Assembly: GCF_021183625.1 (NCBI RefSeq)
Contig: NZ_CP089214.1
Span: 4,526,001 to 4,590,000, forward strand
Direction of reading: 5' to 3'
DNA length: 64,000 bases
Origin: Nocardia asteroides
GTDB taxonomy: Bacteria; Actinomycetota; Actinomycetes; Mycobacteriales; Mycobacteriaceae
This document shows positions 9,483 through 17,525 of the stretch, piece by piece. The notes below the pieces were generated by a model. It was given only the letters and a program-made list of their open reading frames with translations, had not been told where the DNA came from and did no database searches. Within the stretch, counting starts at the first letter, position 1. Each line of letters starts with the position of its first letter. A program made the position numbers and the translations under genes.

Positions 9483-9539
9483 CGCTGTCCGTACCCCCTG
9501 GACGGTTGTCCAGTTGTATGGTTCCCTCGCAGGACAGCG
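9483..9539. promoter_or_regulatory. nested inverted repeats, candidate TetR operator
   Basis: Between the divergent TetR and ceramidase genes, a perfect palindrome CTGGAC-ggtt-GTCCAG lies at 9498-9513. Around it is an outer inverted repeat CGCTGTCC (9483-9490) / GGACAGCG (9532-9539). TetR dimers commonly bind palindromes of this size next to their own gene. Which protein binds here is inference. Confidence 0.45.
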
Positions 9540-9552
9540 AAGGGAGACGTGG

Positions 9553-11586
9553 ATGTCGGTGGCACGCAGGACCGTTCTGCACGGCGCGGCGGCGCTGCCC
9601 GTCGCGGGGCTGGCGGCGGGGGTGCTCGCCGGGCGCGCCCCGGCCCGCGCCGAGCCGGGCGGATACCTGGTGGGCGCGGGCATCTCCGATATCACCGGCC
9701 CCGCCGCGGAGTGCGGCATGATGGGCTACTCGCAGCAGGACCAGCAGACCGCTGGCATCCACCTGCGGCCGCGCGCCCGCGCCTTCGCGCTCGCGCACGG
9801 CGGGCGCCGGGTGGTCTTCGTGGTGGCCGAGAACGGCATGATCTTCCAGTCCGTGCACCGCGGCGTGCTGACCGAACTCGCCCGCCGCTTCGGCGATCTG
9901 TACACCGAGCAGAACGTCGTGCTCACCTCGACGCACTCGCACGCGACCTGCGGCGGGTCGAGCAACGACTACGCCTACAACCTCTCCGTCCTCGGTTTCC
10001 AGCAGCAGGTCTACGACGCCGAGGTGAACGGCATCGTCGAGGCGATCGCCGCCGCGCACGACGATCTCGCTCCGGGCACACTGGAATTCGGCCGCGCCGA
10101 GCTGCGCGACGCCAGCGTGAACCGCTCCCGCGTCGCCTTCGAGCGCAACCCCGAACCCGACCGGGCCGAGTTCCCGGACGCCATCGACCCGGCGGTCACC
10201 GCGCTGGCGCTGGTCCGCGGCGGCAGGCGGATCGGGGTGATCACCTGGTTCGCCACGCACAACACCTCGATGACCAACAGCAACCGGCTGATCAGCTCGG
10301 ACAACAAGGGCTACGCCGCCTACACCTTCGAGCACGACCACAACGGCGTGCGCTACCTGGACGGCGCCCCCGATTTCGTGGCCGCCTTCGCGCAGACCAA
10401 CGCGGGCGACATGTCGCCGAACCTGAACCTGCGCCCCGGCTCCGGCCCCACCGAGGACGAGTTCGACAACACCAGGATCCTCGGCGAGCGGCAGTATGCG
10501 GCCGCCGAGCGCGCGCTGGCCGCCGCGGCGCCGTTCGGCGGCACGGTGGACTCGCTGCTCTGCTACATCGATCTCGCCGACACCGCCGTCGACGGCCGCT
10601 TCACCCCGGACGGCCTGCCGCACCGCACCGCGCCGGCCGCGGTCGGGGTCTCGCTCTTCGCGGGCAGCGTGGAGGACGGGCCGGGGCTGCCCGGCGGGCC
10701 GGTGCCGGAGGGGGTGCGCAATCCGCTCGCCGACGCGCTCGGCGGCGCCGACACCCCCGTCCCGGCCTGGCTGGCCGACGCCCAGGCGCCCAAGCTGATC
10801 GCGGCCCCGCTCGGGCTGATGCCGCCGGTGCCGTGGGTGCCGAATGTGCTTCCGGTGCAGGTCGTCCGGCTCGGCGAGCTGTACCTGGCGGCGGCGGGTG
10901 CGGAGTTCACCATCGTCTCCGGGCTGCGGATCAGGCGCACGGTGGCCGCCGCGCTCGGCGTCGACCCGGCGCTGGTGCTGATGCAGGGCTACGCGAATGC
11001 CTACGCGCAGTACGTGGCGACGCCGGAGGAGTACGACGCGCAGCAGTACGAGGGCGGCTCGACGCTCTTCGGCCGCTACACGCTCTGCGCCTACCAGCAG
11101 GAATTCGACCGGGTGGCGCGGGCGCTCGCGGCGAGGCAGTCGGTGGGGCGCGGCCCGGCCCCGCGCGACGTCTCGAACCTGCAGCCCAATCTTCAGGTCG
11201 GTGCGGGCCCTGACCCGCTGCCGGCCGGGCTCGGCTTCGGCGATGTGCTGGTGCAGCCGGCGCCGAGCTATCCGGCCGGAACGCGGGCCGAGGTGGAGTT
11301 CGTCTCCGCGCACCCGAAGCACAATCCGCGGCGCAACGGCACCTTCCTCGAGGTGCAGCGGCTGGGCGCCGACGGCTCCTGGCGGCGGGCGGCCAACGAG
11401 GGGGAGTGGGAGGTGCGGTTCCACTGGCGGCGCGGGCCCTCCGGCGAGTCGGTGGCGCGGTTCCTCTGGGATATCCCCGCCGGCACCAGCGGGCGGTTCC
11501 GCTTCGTGCACTTCGCCGACGCGCTCGCGCCGGACGGCACGATCAGCCCGTTCACCGGCACGAGCACCGAATTCGACGTCGGCTGA
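9553..11586 (+). CDS. Tat-exported neutral/alkaline ceramidase
   Basis: The 677-residue product matches neutral ceramidases, which hydrolyse the amide of ceramide to sphingosine and fatty acid. Zinc-site residues are visible in STHSHATCGG, and the nucleophile motif NAGDMSPN contains the catalytic Ser. A C-terminal immunoglobulin-like region follows. The N-terminus SVARRTVLHGAAALP has the twin arginines of a Tat signal peptide, with a cleavage site near ARA-EP around residue 33, so the folded enzyme is exported. The ATG at 9553 is preceded by AGGGAG. From memory a close relative is Rv0669c. It is probably controlled by the divergent TetR protein. A role in degrading host or environmental sphingolipids is inference. 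Confidence 0.92.
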   Translation: MSVARRTVLHGAAALPVAGLAAGVLAGRAPARAEPGGYLVGAGISDITGPAAECGMMGYSQQDQQTAGIHLRPRARAFALAHGGRRVVFVVAENGMIFQSVHRGVLTELARRFGDLYTEQNVVLTSTHSHATCGGSSNDYAYNLSVLGFQQQVYDAEVNGIVEAIAAAHDDLAPGTLEFGRAELRDASVNRSRVAFERNPEPDRAEFPDAIDPAVTALALVRGGRRIGVITWFATHNTSMTNSNRLISSDNKGYAAYTFEHDHNGVRYLDGAPDFVAAFAQTNAGDMSPNLNLRPGSGPTEDEFDNTRILGERQYAAAERALAAAAPFGGTVDSLLCYIDLADTAVDGRFTPDGLPHRTAPAAVGVSLFAGSVEDGPGLPGGPVPEGVRNPLADALGGADTPVPAWLADAQAPKLIAAPLGLMPPVPWVPNVLPVQVVRLGELYLAAAGAEFTIVSGLRIRRTVAAALGVDPALVLMQGYANAYAQYVATPEEYDAQQYEGGSTLFGRYTLCAYQQEFDRVARALAARQSVGRGPAPRDVSNLQPNLQVGAGPDPLPAGLGFGDVLVQPAPSYPAGTRAEVEFVSAHPKHNPRRNGTFLEVQRLGADGSWRRAANEGEWEVRFHWRRGPSGESVARFLWDIPAGTSGRFRFVHFADALAPDGTISPFTGTSTEFDVG

Positions 11587-11689
11587 GTGACTTTCGGAGG
11601 CCCAACCGCCCCGCGGGCCGACCTGGCCAACGCCGGTGGCCGCCGCCGAACACGGCCGCGGCTCCCGGCTACCGTCCGGTCGGCACCGG

Positions 11690-11929
11690 CTACAGCCCGG
11701 TCTGGGCGCCCTTGTCCCCGCGCCGCGCCCCGCGCAGCTGGATCAGGTAGATCCCGAGCGCGAGCGCGCCGACCAGCAGCCCCATCAGGCAGAGCGGCCG
11801 CGCCTCGGCCCACCGCCCACCGCCCGCCCACACCACGATCGTCGCGACCAGCCACAGCGCACTGCCGACGGCGAGCACCGGCCTCGGGTCGGTGAGCCGC
11901 TGCGGGATGGCGGGGACCTGCTGCGTCAC
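11690..11929 (-). CDS. DUF2530 small membrane protein
   Basis: A 79-residue protein with two clear transmembrane helices (about residues 18-37 and 47-65) separated by a short polar loop, and a basic C-terminus (RGARRGDKG). This matches the DUF2530 family and the position of Rv0879c in the mycobacterial gene order. The start is GTG at 11929. It is divergent from the MarR gene (65 bp between starts) and convergent with the ceramidase gene, with a 103-bp gap that shows no obvious terminator. Function unknown. Confidence 0.8.
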   Translation of the reverse strand: MTQQVPAIPQRLTDPRPVLAVGSALWLVATIVVWAGGGRWAEARPLCLMGLLVGALALGIYLIQLRGARRGDKGAQTGL

Positions 11930-11994
11930 GGCTCCACAGTAGCCGTCCGGCGAAACCGGCAGCGGCCCCCGCCGGTCACGTATCGTTCACCACT

Positions 11995-12432
11995 GTGACA
12001 ACGCCAACGGACGTCCGCGCCCTGGCCGGCGAGCTCTCGCTGGCGGTGGTCCGGCTGACGCGGCACCTGCGGGGCAGGCGCGCCGACTCGCAGATCTCGC
12101 TGACCCAGCTCTCCGCGATCGCCACCCTGCTGCGCGACGGCGCCATGACCCCGGGCGCGCTCGCCGCCAGGGAGCGGGTGCAGCCGCCGTCGATGACCAG
12201 GGTGATCGCCTCGCTCACCGAGCTCGGGCTGGTCGAGCGGAAGCCGCACCCCACCGACGGCAGGCAAATCATCGTCTCGCTCTCGCCCGCCGGGCAGGCG
12301 CTGCTCGCCGACGAGGCGAGCGCCCGCGAGGCGTGGATGACCGAGCAGCTCTCCGGCCTCGGCGGCGACGAGATCGACGTGCTGCACCGCGCCGTCGGGA
12401 TCATGAAGAAGATCGTCGCGGAAAGTGATTAG
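11995..12432 (+). CDS. MarR family transcriptional regulator
   Basis: The 145-residue product is a winged-helix MarR protein: SLTQLSAIATLLRDG, the recognition region VQPPSMTRVIASLTELGLVERKPHPTDGRQIIVSLSPAG, then a C-terminal dimerisation helix. It occupies the place of Rv0880. The start is GTG at 11995, and a TATCGT box at 11981-11986 sits only 8 bp upstream. That fits a leaderless message, common in this group, and no Shine-Dalgarno sequence is seen. Its stop codon overlaps the stop of the convergent YccF gene by 4 bp. The ligand and targets are unknown. Confidence 0.88.
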   Translation: MTTPTDVRALAGELSLAVVRLTRHLRGRRADSQISLTQLSAIATLLRDGAMTPGALAARERVQPPSMTRVIASLTELGLVERKPHPTDGRQIIVSLSPAGQALLADEASAREAWMTEQLSGLGGDEIDVLHRAVGIMKKIVAESD

Positions 12433-12869
12433 CGGGTCGCGGGGGTGAATGCGCCCGCTCCGCGGGCGCCGAACGGCTGGTCGCTGTCGACGATGTCGCG
12501 CCCGAGCGGGAACAGCGAGAGCGGGATGAGCTTGAGATTGGCCCAGCCGAACGGGATTCCGATGATCGACACGAACAGCGGAATGCTGGTCAGCAGGTGC
12601 CCGAGCGCCAGCCACCAGCCCGCGACGACGAACCAGATGACGTTGCCGATCAGCGACCCGGCGCCCGCCCCCGGCTTCTCCACCGTGGTCCGCCCGAACG
12701 GCCACAGCACGTACACCGCGATCCGCAGCGAGGCGACGCCGAACGGAATCGGCACCACCAGGAAGAAGAGCAGGAAGCAGAGCAGCGCCGCGGCCAGGTA
12801 GCCGAGCGCCAGCCAGAATCCGCTGAACACGAGCCACAGGATATTGAGCACCAGCTGAATCGGCTTCAT
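12429..12869 (-). CDS. YccF domain membrane protein
   Basis: The 146-residue protein contains two copies of the YccF (DUF307) unit, each with paired hydrophobic helices ending in a short IPFG motif (PIPFGVASLR and GIPFGWANLK). It begins at ATG 12869 with KPIQLVLNILWLVFSGFWLALGY, the usual family N-terminus. Four transmembrane segments are expected in the inner membrane. Function unknown. The tail-to-tail overlap with the MarR gene leaves no space for a terminator between them. Confidence 0.88.
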   Translation of the reverse strand: MKPIQLVLNILWLVFSGFWLALGYLAAALLCFLLFFLVVPIPFGVASLRIAVYVLWPFGRTTVEKPGAGAGSLIGNVIWFVVAGWWLALGHLLTSIPLFVSIIGIPFGWANLKLIPLSLFPLGRDIVDSDQPFGARGAGAFTPATR

Positions 12870-12901
12870 AGCACCAGAATGCCAGAATCGGACATGGGTG
12901 G

Positions 12902-14092
12902 TCAGAATCCCCAGCCGAGCACGGCGTCCAGGGGCCAGGCGAAGGCCCGTTCCAGCGCGCGCAGCGCGCCGGGCGCACCCCGCAGCCTGCCCGCCGCCGC
13001 GAAGGCGCGGGCCGGATGGGCGCCCAGATAGATCGCGCCGAGTACATCCAGCCCCATGGACAGCTCCGGCTCGGCCGTCGTCGGCGCGCACTCGGCGACC
13101 CCGCCGGAGATCCGCAGCGCGAAGGTGCCGCCCGCGTCGAGGAGGGGATCGTCGACCGCGACAACGGTTTCCAGGTCGGCGTCGTAGCGGCGGCCGGTGA
13201 GCGCGGCGGGCACGTCCATGATCCGCAGCCAGAGGGTGTCGTAGCCGCTCACCGTGCGCACCTGCCTTGGGTCGGTGAGCAGGTAGGGGAGCGGGTCGTC
13301 GGCCGGGAGCCCGGCGACCAGGTCGTGGCTGAGGTCGCGGCCGCAGAGCGCGCGCCAGAGCGCCGCGTGCGCGTCGGCTGTGCGCGTGCGCAGCTCCTTG
13401 ACCTCGATCGAGCGGTCGCCGTGGTGCCGGTAGAGCGCGTAGCCGTCCGGGTGCAGGAAGGCGAAGAGGTCGCCGCCGCCACCGCGCATCCGCACCGGGT
13501 CGGCGAAGCGCAGCGCCCAGGCGGCGTCCGGCCGCTCCTGGGCACCGGGGGTCACCCGGCGCCAGGTCTCGTAGATCCGGCGGATCTCGGGTTCGGCCTC
13601 GGGCACCGGCACCTGGTGCACACCGCCGGGATCGGGCGCGGTCGGCAGGAAGCGCGCGAACCGGCGGTCCAGCCTGATCTGGTTCTCGCGCACCGACGAG
13701 CCGTAGCCGAAGCGGCCGTAGATGCCGCCCTCGCTGGCGGTGAGCGCGGCCAGCGGAACGCCGTCGGCCGCGATCTGCCGGTGCTGCTCCAGGCACAGCG
13801 CGCGGAGCACGCCGCGGCGGCGCTGCGGGGCGGCCACCGCGACCCCCGAGATGCCGATGGCTGGCAGCTCGCCGCCGGGAACGGTGATCGTCATGGGCCC
13901 GGAGTGCGTGTGGCCGACCACCCGGCCATCGGCCTCGGCGACCAACGCCCGGTCCAGCGGGAAGAGCGTCCAGATGTGCTCCGGCTCGCCCGCCTCGAAG
14001 CGGGTGCCGAAGGCGGTCTCGATCAGCAGCCGGATCGCGGCCAGATCGGCCTGCTCCGCCGGGCGGATACGCGCTGCGGGATGCGACGTCAT
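12902..14092 (-). CDS. Eis-type GNAT N-acetyltransferase
   Basis: The 396-residue product has the Eis layout. There is an N-terminal GNAT fold with the acetyl-CoA loop QRRRGVLRALC (90-100), a second GNAT-like domain and a C-terminal sterol-carrier-like domain. Tyr125 in GGIYGRFGYG matches the catalytic Tyr of Eis, and the chain ends in Phe, as in Eis where the C-terminal carboxylate serves as base. Such enzymes acetylate lysines or aminoglycosides. The ATG at 14092 was chosen because further upstream in-frame codons overlap the divergent methyltransferase gene and encode low-quality sequence. The natural substrate is unknown. Confidence 0.88.
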   Translation of the reverse strand: MTSHPAARIRPAEQADLAAIRLLIETAFGTRFEAGEPEHIWTLFPLDRALVAEADGRVVGHTHSGPMTITVPGGELPAIGISGVAVAAPQRRRGVLRALCLEQHRQIAADGVPLAALTASEGGIYGRFGYGSSVRENQIRLDRRFARFLPTAPDPGGVHQVPVPEAEPEIRRIYETWRRVTPGAQERPDAAWALRFADPVRMRGGGGDLFAFLHPDGYALYRHHGDRSIEVKELRTRTADAHAALWRALCGRDLSHDLVAGLPADDPLPYLLTDPRQVRTVSGYDTLWLRIMDVPAALTGRRYDADLETVVAVDDPLLDAGGTFALRISGGVAECAPTTAEPELSMGLDVLGAIYLGAHPARAFAAAGRLRGAPGALRALERAFAWPLDAVLGWGF

Positions 14093-14168
14093 GCCTCGAC
14101 CCTCGCACGCCGCGCTGCCGCGCCGCATCGGATTTTCGCCCGCCCCGCCGAGCGGGCAGGATGGTGCG

Positions 14169-14972
14169 GTGGCCGAAGTGATCGACCTCGCGGACCCCGC
14201 CGACCCCAGGCTGGACGACTTCCGCGATCTCAAGGACGCCGACCGCCGCCCGGATCTGCCCGGCCGCAAGGGGCTGGTGATCGCGGAGGGCACCATCGTG
14301 GTGCGGCGCATGCTCGGCTCGCGGTTCGCGCCGAGCGCGCTGCTCGGCGTCGCCAGGCGCTTCGAGGAGCTGGCGGGCGACCTGGCCGGGGTCGAGGTGC
14401 CCTGCTACCGCACCTCGGCCGAGGTGATGGCGGAGGTGGTCGGGTTCCACCTGAACCGCGGGGTGCTCGCGGTGGCGCGCAGACCCGCCCCGTTCTCCAT
14501 GGCGGAGCTGCTGGACGGCGCGCGGACCGTCGCGGTGCTCGAGGGCGTGAACGACCACGAGAACCTGGGTTCGATCTTCCGCAACGCGGCCGGGCTCGGG
14601 GCGGACGCGGTGCTCTTCGGCGACCGCTGCGCCGATCCGCTCTACCGGCGCTCGGTGCGGGTCTCCATGGGGCACGCGCTGCGGGTGCCGTTCGCGCCGG
14701 TTCCCGAGTGGCCGCACGGCCTGGCCGAGCTGCGCCGCCGCGGTTTCCGGACCATCGCGCTCACCCCCGACCCCGCCGCCGCGAACCTCGCCGCCGCCAT
14801 GTCCGGGGAGCGGGTGGCGCTGCTGCTCGGCGCGGAGGGGCCGGGGCTCACGCCGGATGCCATGGACGCCTGCGATGTCAGGGCCCGCATCCCCATGTCG
14901 GCCGGGACCGACTCGCTGAACGTCGCCACGGCCGCCGCCATGGCCTTCTACGAGCGGGTGCGGACCCGATGA
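14169..14972 (+). CDS. SpoU/TrmH family RNA 2'-O-methyltransferase
   Basis: The 267-residue product has an N-terminal substrate-binding domain and a C-terminal SPOUT knot. The three motifs are seen in order: NDHENLGSIFRNA, LLLGAEGPGLT and IPMSAGTDSLNVATAAAMAFYE. It methylates ribose in tRNA or rRNA with S-adenosylmethionine. GTG at 14169 (AEVIDLADPADPRLDDFRDLKD) is the typical start for the mycobacterial homologue Rv0881. The ATGA overlap with the DUF2537 gene indicates coupling. The exact target nucleotide is not predictable from the sequence. Confidence 0.92.
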   Translation: MAEVIDLADPADPRLDDFRDLKDADRRPDLPGRKGLVIAEGTIVVRRMLGSRFAPSALLGVARRFEELAGDLAGVEVPCYRTSAEVMAEVVGFHLNRGVLAVARRPAPFSMAELLDGARTVAVLEGVNDHENLGSIFRNAAGLGADAVLFGDRCADPLYRRSVRVSMGHALRVPFAPVPEWPHGLAELRRRGFRTIALTPDPAAANLAAAMSGERVALLLGAEGPGLTPDAMDACDVRARIPMSAGTDSLNVATAAAMAFYERVRTR

Positions 14973-15256
14973 TCGAGCCGCCGCCCTACCGGCCCCCGAC
15001 CCCGTTGGCCGCGGGCGTCGCGGTCGGCGCCCTGGTCGGGGCGCTCACCGCGGTCGCCGTCTTCGCCTTCGGCGCCGCGCTCGGCGCCGTGCACCCGCTG
15101 CTCGCCGTCGCGGTGAACCTGATCGCCGCCGGCGGCGCCGCGCCCACCGCCTGGCGCTGGCGGCACGCCCCGGTCACCCGCTGGGTGCTCGGCGGCGGCG
15201 CGGTCGGCGTCGTCCTCGGCTGGATAGCCCTTCTCCTCGCCGCACTCGGCAGTTGA
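14969..15256 (+). CDS. DUF2537 membrane protein
   Basis: A 95-residue protein with three hydrophobic stretches (about 14-38, 42-58 and 71-93) and a short proline-rich N-terminus matches the DUF2537 family and the position of Rv0882. Its ATG overlaps the TGA of the methyltransferase gene (ATGA), so the two are coupled. Function unknown. Confidence 0.85.
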   Translation: MIEPPPYRPPTPLAAGVAVGALVGALTAVAVFAFGAALGAVHPLLAVAVNLIAAGGAAPTAWRWRHAPVTRWVLGGGAVGVVLGWIALLLAALGS

Positions 15257-15350
15257 CCCCCGTGGTGCTCTCTCGGCGGGTTGACCCGGTGTTGCTCTCG
15301 GGCGGTCGACCCCGCGCCGCGCTCGGGCGGTCGACCCCGCGCCGCGCTCG
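15251..15350. repeat. tandem repeat of about 25 bp units
   Basis: Immediately after the DUF2537 stop codon, two perfect 25-bp copies lie head to tail at 15301-15325 and 15326-15350. Diverged copies precede them (about 15251-15275 and 15275-15300) and a decaying one follows. Each unit contains a GGTCGACC- or GTTGACCC-like core. It occupies the gap between convergent genes and looks like a small minisatellite. Confidence 0.7.
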
Positions 15351-15397
15351 GCCGGTCGGCCGCTGCTTGCGGCCGCGCCCGGACTCGCGGAGCCGAT

Positions 15398-16177
15398 TCA
15401 ACGGGGGTGCTGCCCGCGCAGCCGGTCGAGAAGACCGCGCCCGCGCGGCCGGGCGGAGGCGGCGACGGGCTGCGCCGGCGCCTCCCCGCGCGGGAAGAGC
15501 GTGAAACCGCAGAGGGTGACGTCGACCGAGGTCAAGGCTCCTTCCGCGGGCGCGGAGCGGTAGTGGAACCCGAGCCACTCGTTGTTGGCGGCATCGGCGA
15601 AGTCCGGCGGGTCGAAGGGGAGCGACCCCGGGTCGGGTAGCTCGCCCGCGCGCCAGCGCACCGGGTGCTCACCGGCCCAGTACGGCCGCTCCCAGACCAG
15701 CGGCAGCCCCTCGTCCTCCAGGATGTGCAGCCTGCTGGAGCTGAACGAGCGGCGGAACTCCCCGCGCTCCCAGTGCGCGAAGGCGCCCCAGCCGTGCGCG
15801 CTGTCGAACGACACCAGGTAGGTGTGCTCGGAGGCGAGCGGGCGGACCAGCAGCTCGGGCAGCGCGGTCGGCCGGATCAGCGCGGCCCGCGCGGTGCAGA
15901 GCACGGTGACCCCGGGCAGGGAGGCGATGAAGACCTCGTTCGCCGCTGGCCCCGCCGACCCGGCCAGGGTGCCGTCCAGGTGCGGCACCACGTCGCAATC
16001 GGCGTAGAGCAGCCGGGCCAGCGCGAGCGCGGCGGCCCGGTCGGGTTCGTGCCCGGCGCGCAGCACCGCGAGCGGGTCGGCGGCGTCGATGTACCAGAGC
16101 GTCGACGCCTTCCCGGACGACGGCGGTTCCAGCGCGGCGGCTCGGCTCGGCTCGGCGACCCTCTTCAGCTCGGACAC
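15398..16177 (-). CDS. DUF6928 family protein
   Basis: The 259-residue protein shares the DUF6928 signature: SLPGVTVLCTARAAL in the first half and LPLVWERPYWAGEHPV in the second, followed by LPFDPPDFADAANNEWLGF. Function is unknown; there is no signal peptide or membrane segment. The GTG at 16177 (or TTG at 16180) extends the usual start by a few tens of residues, so the first ~22 residues may not be translated. The C-terminus is short and Arg-rich. It lies alone between a minisatellite and the division gene sepH. Confidence 0.75.
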   Translation of the reverse strand: MSELKRVAEPSRAAALEPPSSGKASTLWYIDAADPLAVLRAGHEPDRAAALALARLLYADCDVVPHLDGTLAGSAGPAANEVFIASLPGVTVLCTARAALIRPTALPELLVRPLASEHTYLVSFDSAHGWGAFAHWERGEFRRSFSSSRLHILEDEGLPLVWERPYWAGEHPVRWRAGELPDPGSLPFDPPDFADAANNEWLGFHYRSAPAEGALTSVDVTLCGFTLFPRGEAPAQPVAASARPRGRGLLDRLRGQHPR

Positions 16178-16279
16178 CAACCGATGGTGGCACGAAACGG
16201 CCGTCCGAACCCCTGAGCAACTCCGATGCGCGCCGAAAGAGTTCCGCCCTGCGGTGGTGAAACCCGCGCGCTACGCCGG

Positions 16280-17380
16280 TCAGTGGCCGGAGCTGCGCAC
16301 TCCGAGCAACACGTCCTCCCAGGACGGCATGGGCGCCTTGCCACGCTTGGTCCTGGCGGGCTTGGCGGGCGGCTTCGGCGCCTGCTTGGCGGCGGGCTCC
16401 GACTTCTCCTCCGGCGCAACCGGTTCGGCGGGCTCCTCGGTGACCTCCGGCTCCGCGACGGGCGCGGTGGCGGCCTGCGCCTGGCGGCGGGCCGGTGGCC
16501 TGCGCCGGGCGGGCTGCTGCGGCGCCTCGGCGGCCGGGGCCGCCTCGGCCGCGGCGGGCTCCGGTGCGGGCGCCTCAGCGGTGATCTCCGCCTCGGCCGC
16601 CTCGGCCGCCTCGGCGGCGGGCTGCTGCTCCGGCGCCGGCTGCTCGACCGGCTCCTCGGCCTCGGCGCGCTGCTCGAAGAACTCGGTGTCCCGCGCGGTG
16701 GCCGCCTGCTCCCGCGGCGCGGGCTCGTGCCGCGGCTCGGGGACCGGCTCCGGCTCGGGCTCGCTCGGCAGGATGGAGGCGAGCCCGCGCAGCGCGCGGC
16801 CGAAGTCCGGATCGATGAGGTCCGAGGCCGGGTCGTCCAGCGGCGAGACCGAGCCGCCGTGCGCATCCGGCTGATACCGCCAATGCGCCGCGATCTCGGA
16901 GCGGCCGTTCTGCCACTGCAGCTGGGCGACCCAGAAGCCCTTCTCGTCCTTCCAGGCATCCCAGACGGCATGGTCGAGGGTGTGCCCGCGGGCGGTGAAG
17001 GCGGCGGTGACGATATCGATGAGGTTCTCGACGGCGGGGCCGTCGGCGCGCACCGGGTGCGCCTTCTGCGCGAGCTCGGCGGCCCGTGCGCGCTCCAGCA
17101 GCACCGGGTAGGCGAAGCGATCGACCTTGCTCGCGGGCATGCCGGATTCCAGAGTGACCTGTTCGACGGAGGCACCGGCGCGGATACGGGCCTGGATATC
17201 GCGAGGACGCATGGAAGCTTCCATTTCGATCTCGATCTGGCCGAATCGTGCAAGGTCGCCGCGCGCCGCCGCACGCAGTTTGTCGTCCGCGGGCAGCCGG
17301 AATTTCTGACCGGACTCGGTATCGACGCAGACGATGTGGGTGGAGTCGGGCGTCACCCCGATCACTCGAAGTTCACGCAC
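16280..17380 (-). CDS. sepH: septation protein SepH
   Basis: The 366-residue product begins RELRVIGVTPDSTHIVC, the conserved start of SepH. It has an N-terminal DUF3071-type domain with a helix-turn-helix (ASVEQVTLESGMPASKVDRFAYPVL, about residues 80-110). A disordered Ala/Glu/Pro-rich region (about 215-345) then leads to a conserved C-terminal patch PSWEDVLLGVRS. SepH binds FtsZ and promotes its assembly at septa in Streptomyces and mycobacteria. GTG at 17380 is preceded by a strong GAGGAGG ribosome-binding site. Position next to serC matches Rv0883c-Rv0884c. It acts at the cytoplasmic face of the division site. Confidence 0.92.
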   Translation of the reverse strand: MRELRVIGVTPDSTHIVCVDTESGQKFRLPADDKLRAAARGDLARFGQIEIEMEASMRPRDIQARIRAGASVEQVTLESGMPASKVDRFAYPVLLERARAAELAQKAHPVRADGPAVENLIDIVTAAFTARGHTLDHAVWDAWKDEKGFWVAQLQWQNGRSEIAAHWRYQPDAHGGSVSPLDDPASDLIDPDFGRALRGLASILPSEPEPEPVPEPRHEPAPREQAATARDTEFFEQRAEAEEPVEQPAPEQQPAAEAAEAAEAEITAEAPAPEPAAAEAAPAAEAPQQPARRRPPARRQAQAATAPVAEPEVTEEPAEPVAPEEKSEPAAKQAPKPPAKPARTKRGKAPMPSWEDVLLGVRSSGH

Positions 17381-17525
17381 CGGTTGCCTCCTCACCGCGT
17401 CGACTCGCGACAGCGCCCACTTTCCGAAACAGTAGTGCACTCCTGGGGTTCTCGAGGCCAGACACGCGGGGCGGAAACCTGGACGAGGATTCCCGCCCCC
17501 CGATAATCTGCTCTGTTCGCCGCAC

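Noticed and set aside
12429..12432. Overlapping stop codons of the convergent MarR and YccF genes as a possible regulatory device
   Set aside because: Four-base tail-to-tail overlaps are common in compact GC-rich genomes, and nothing else suggests regulation.
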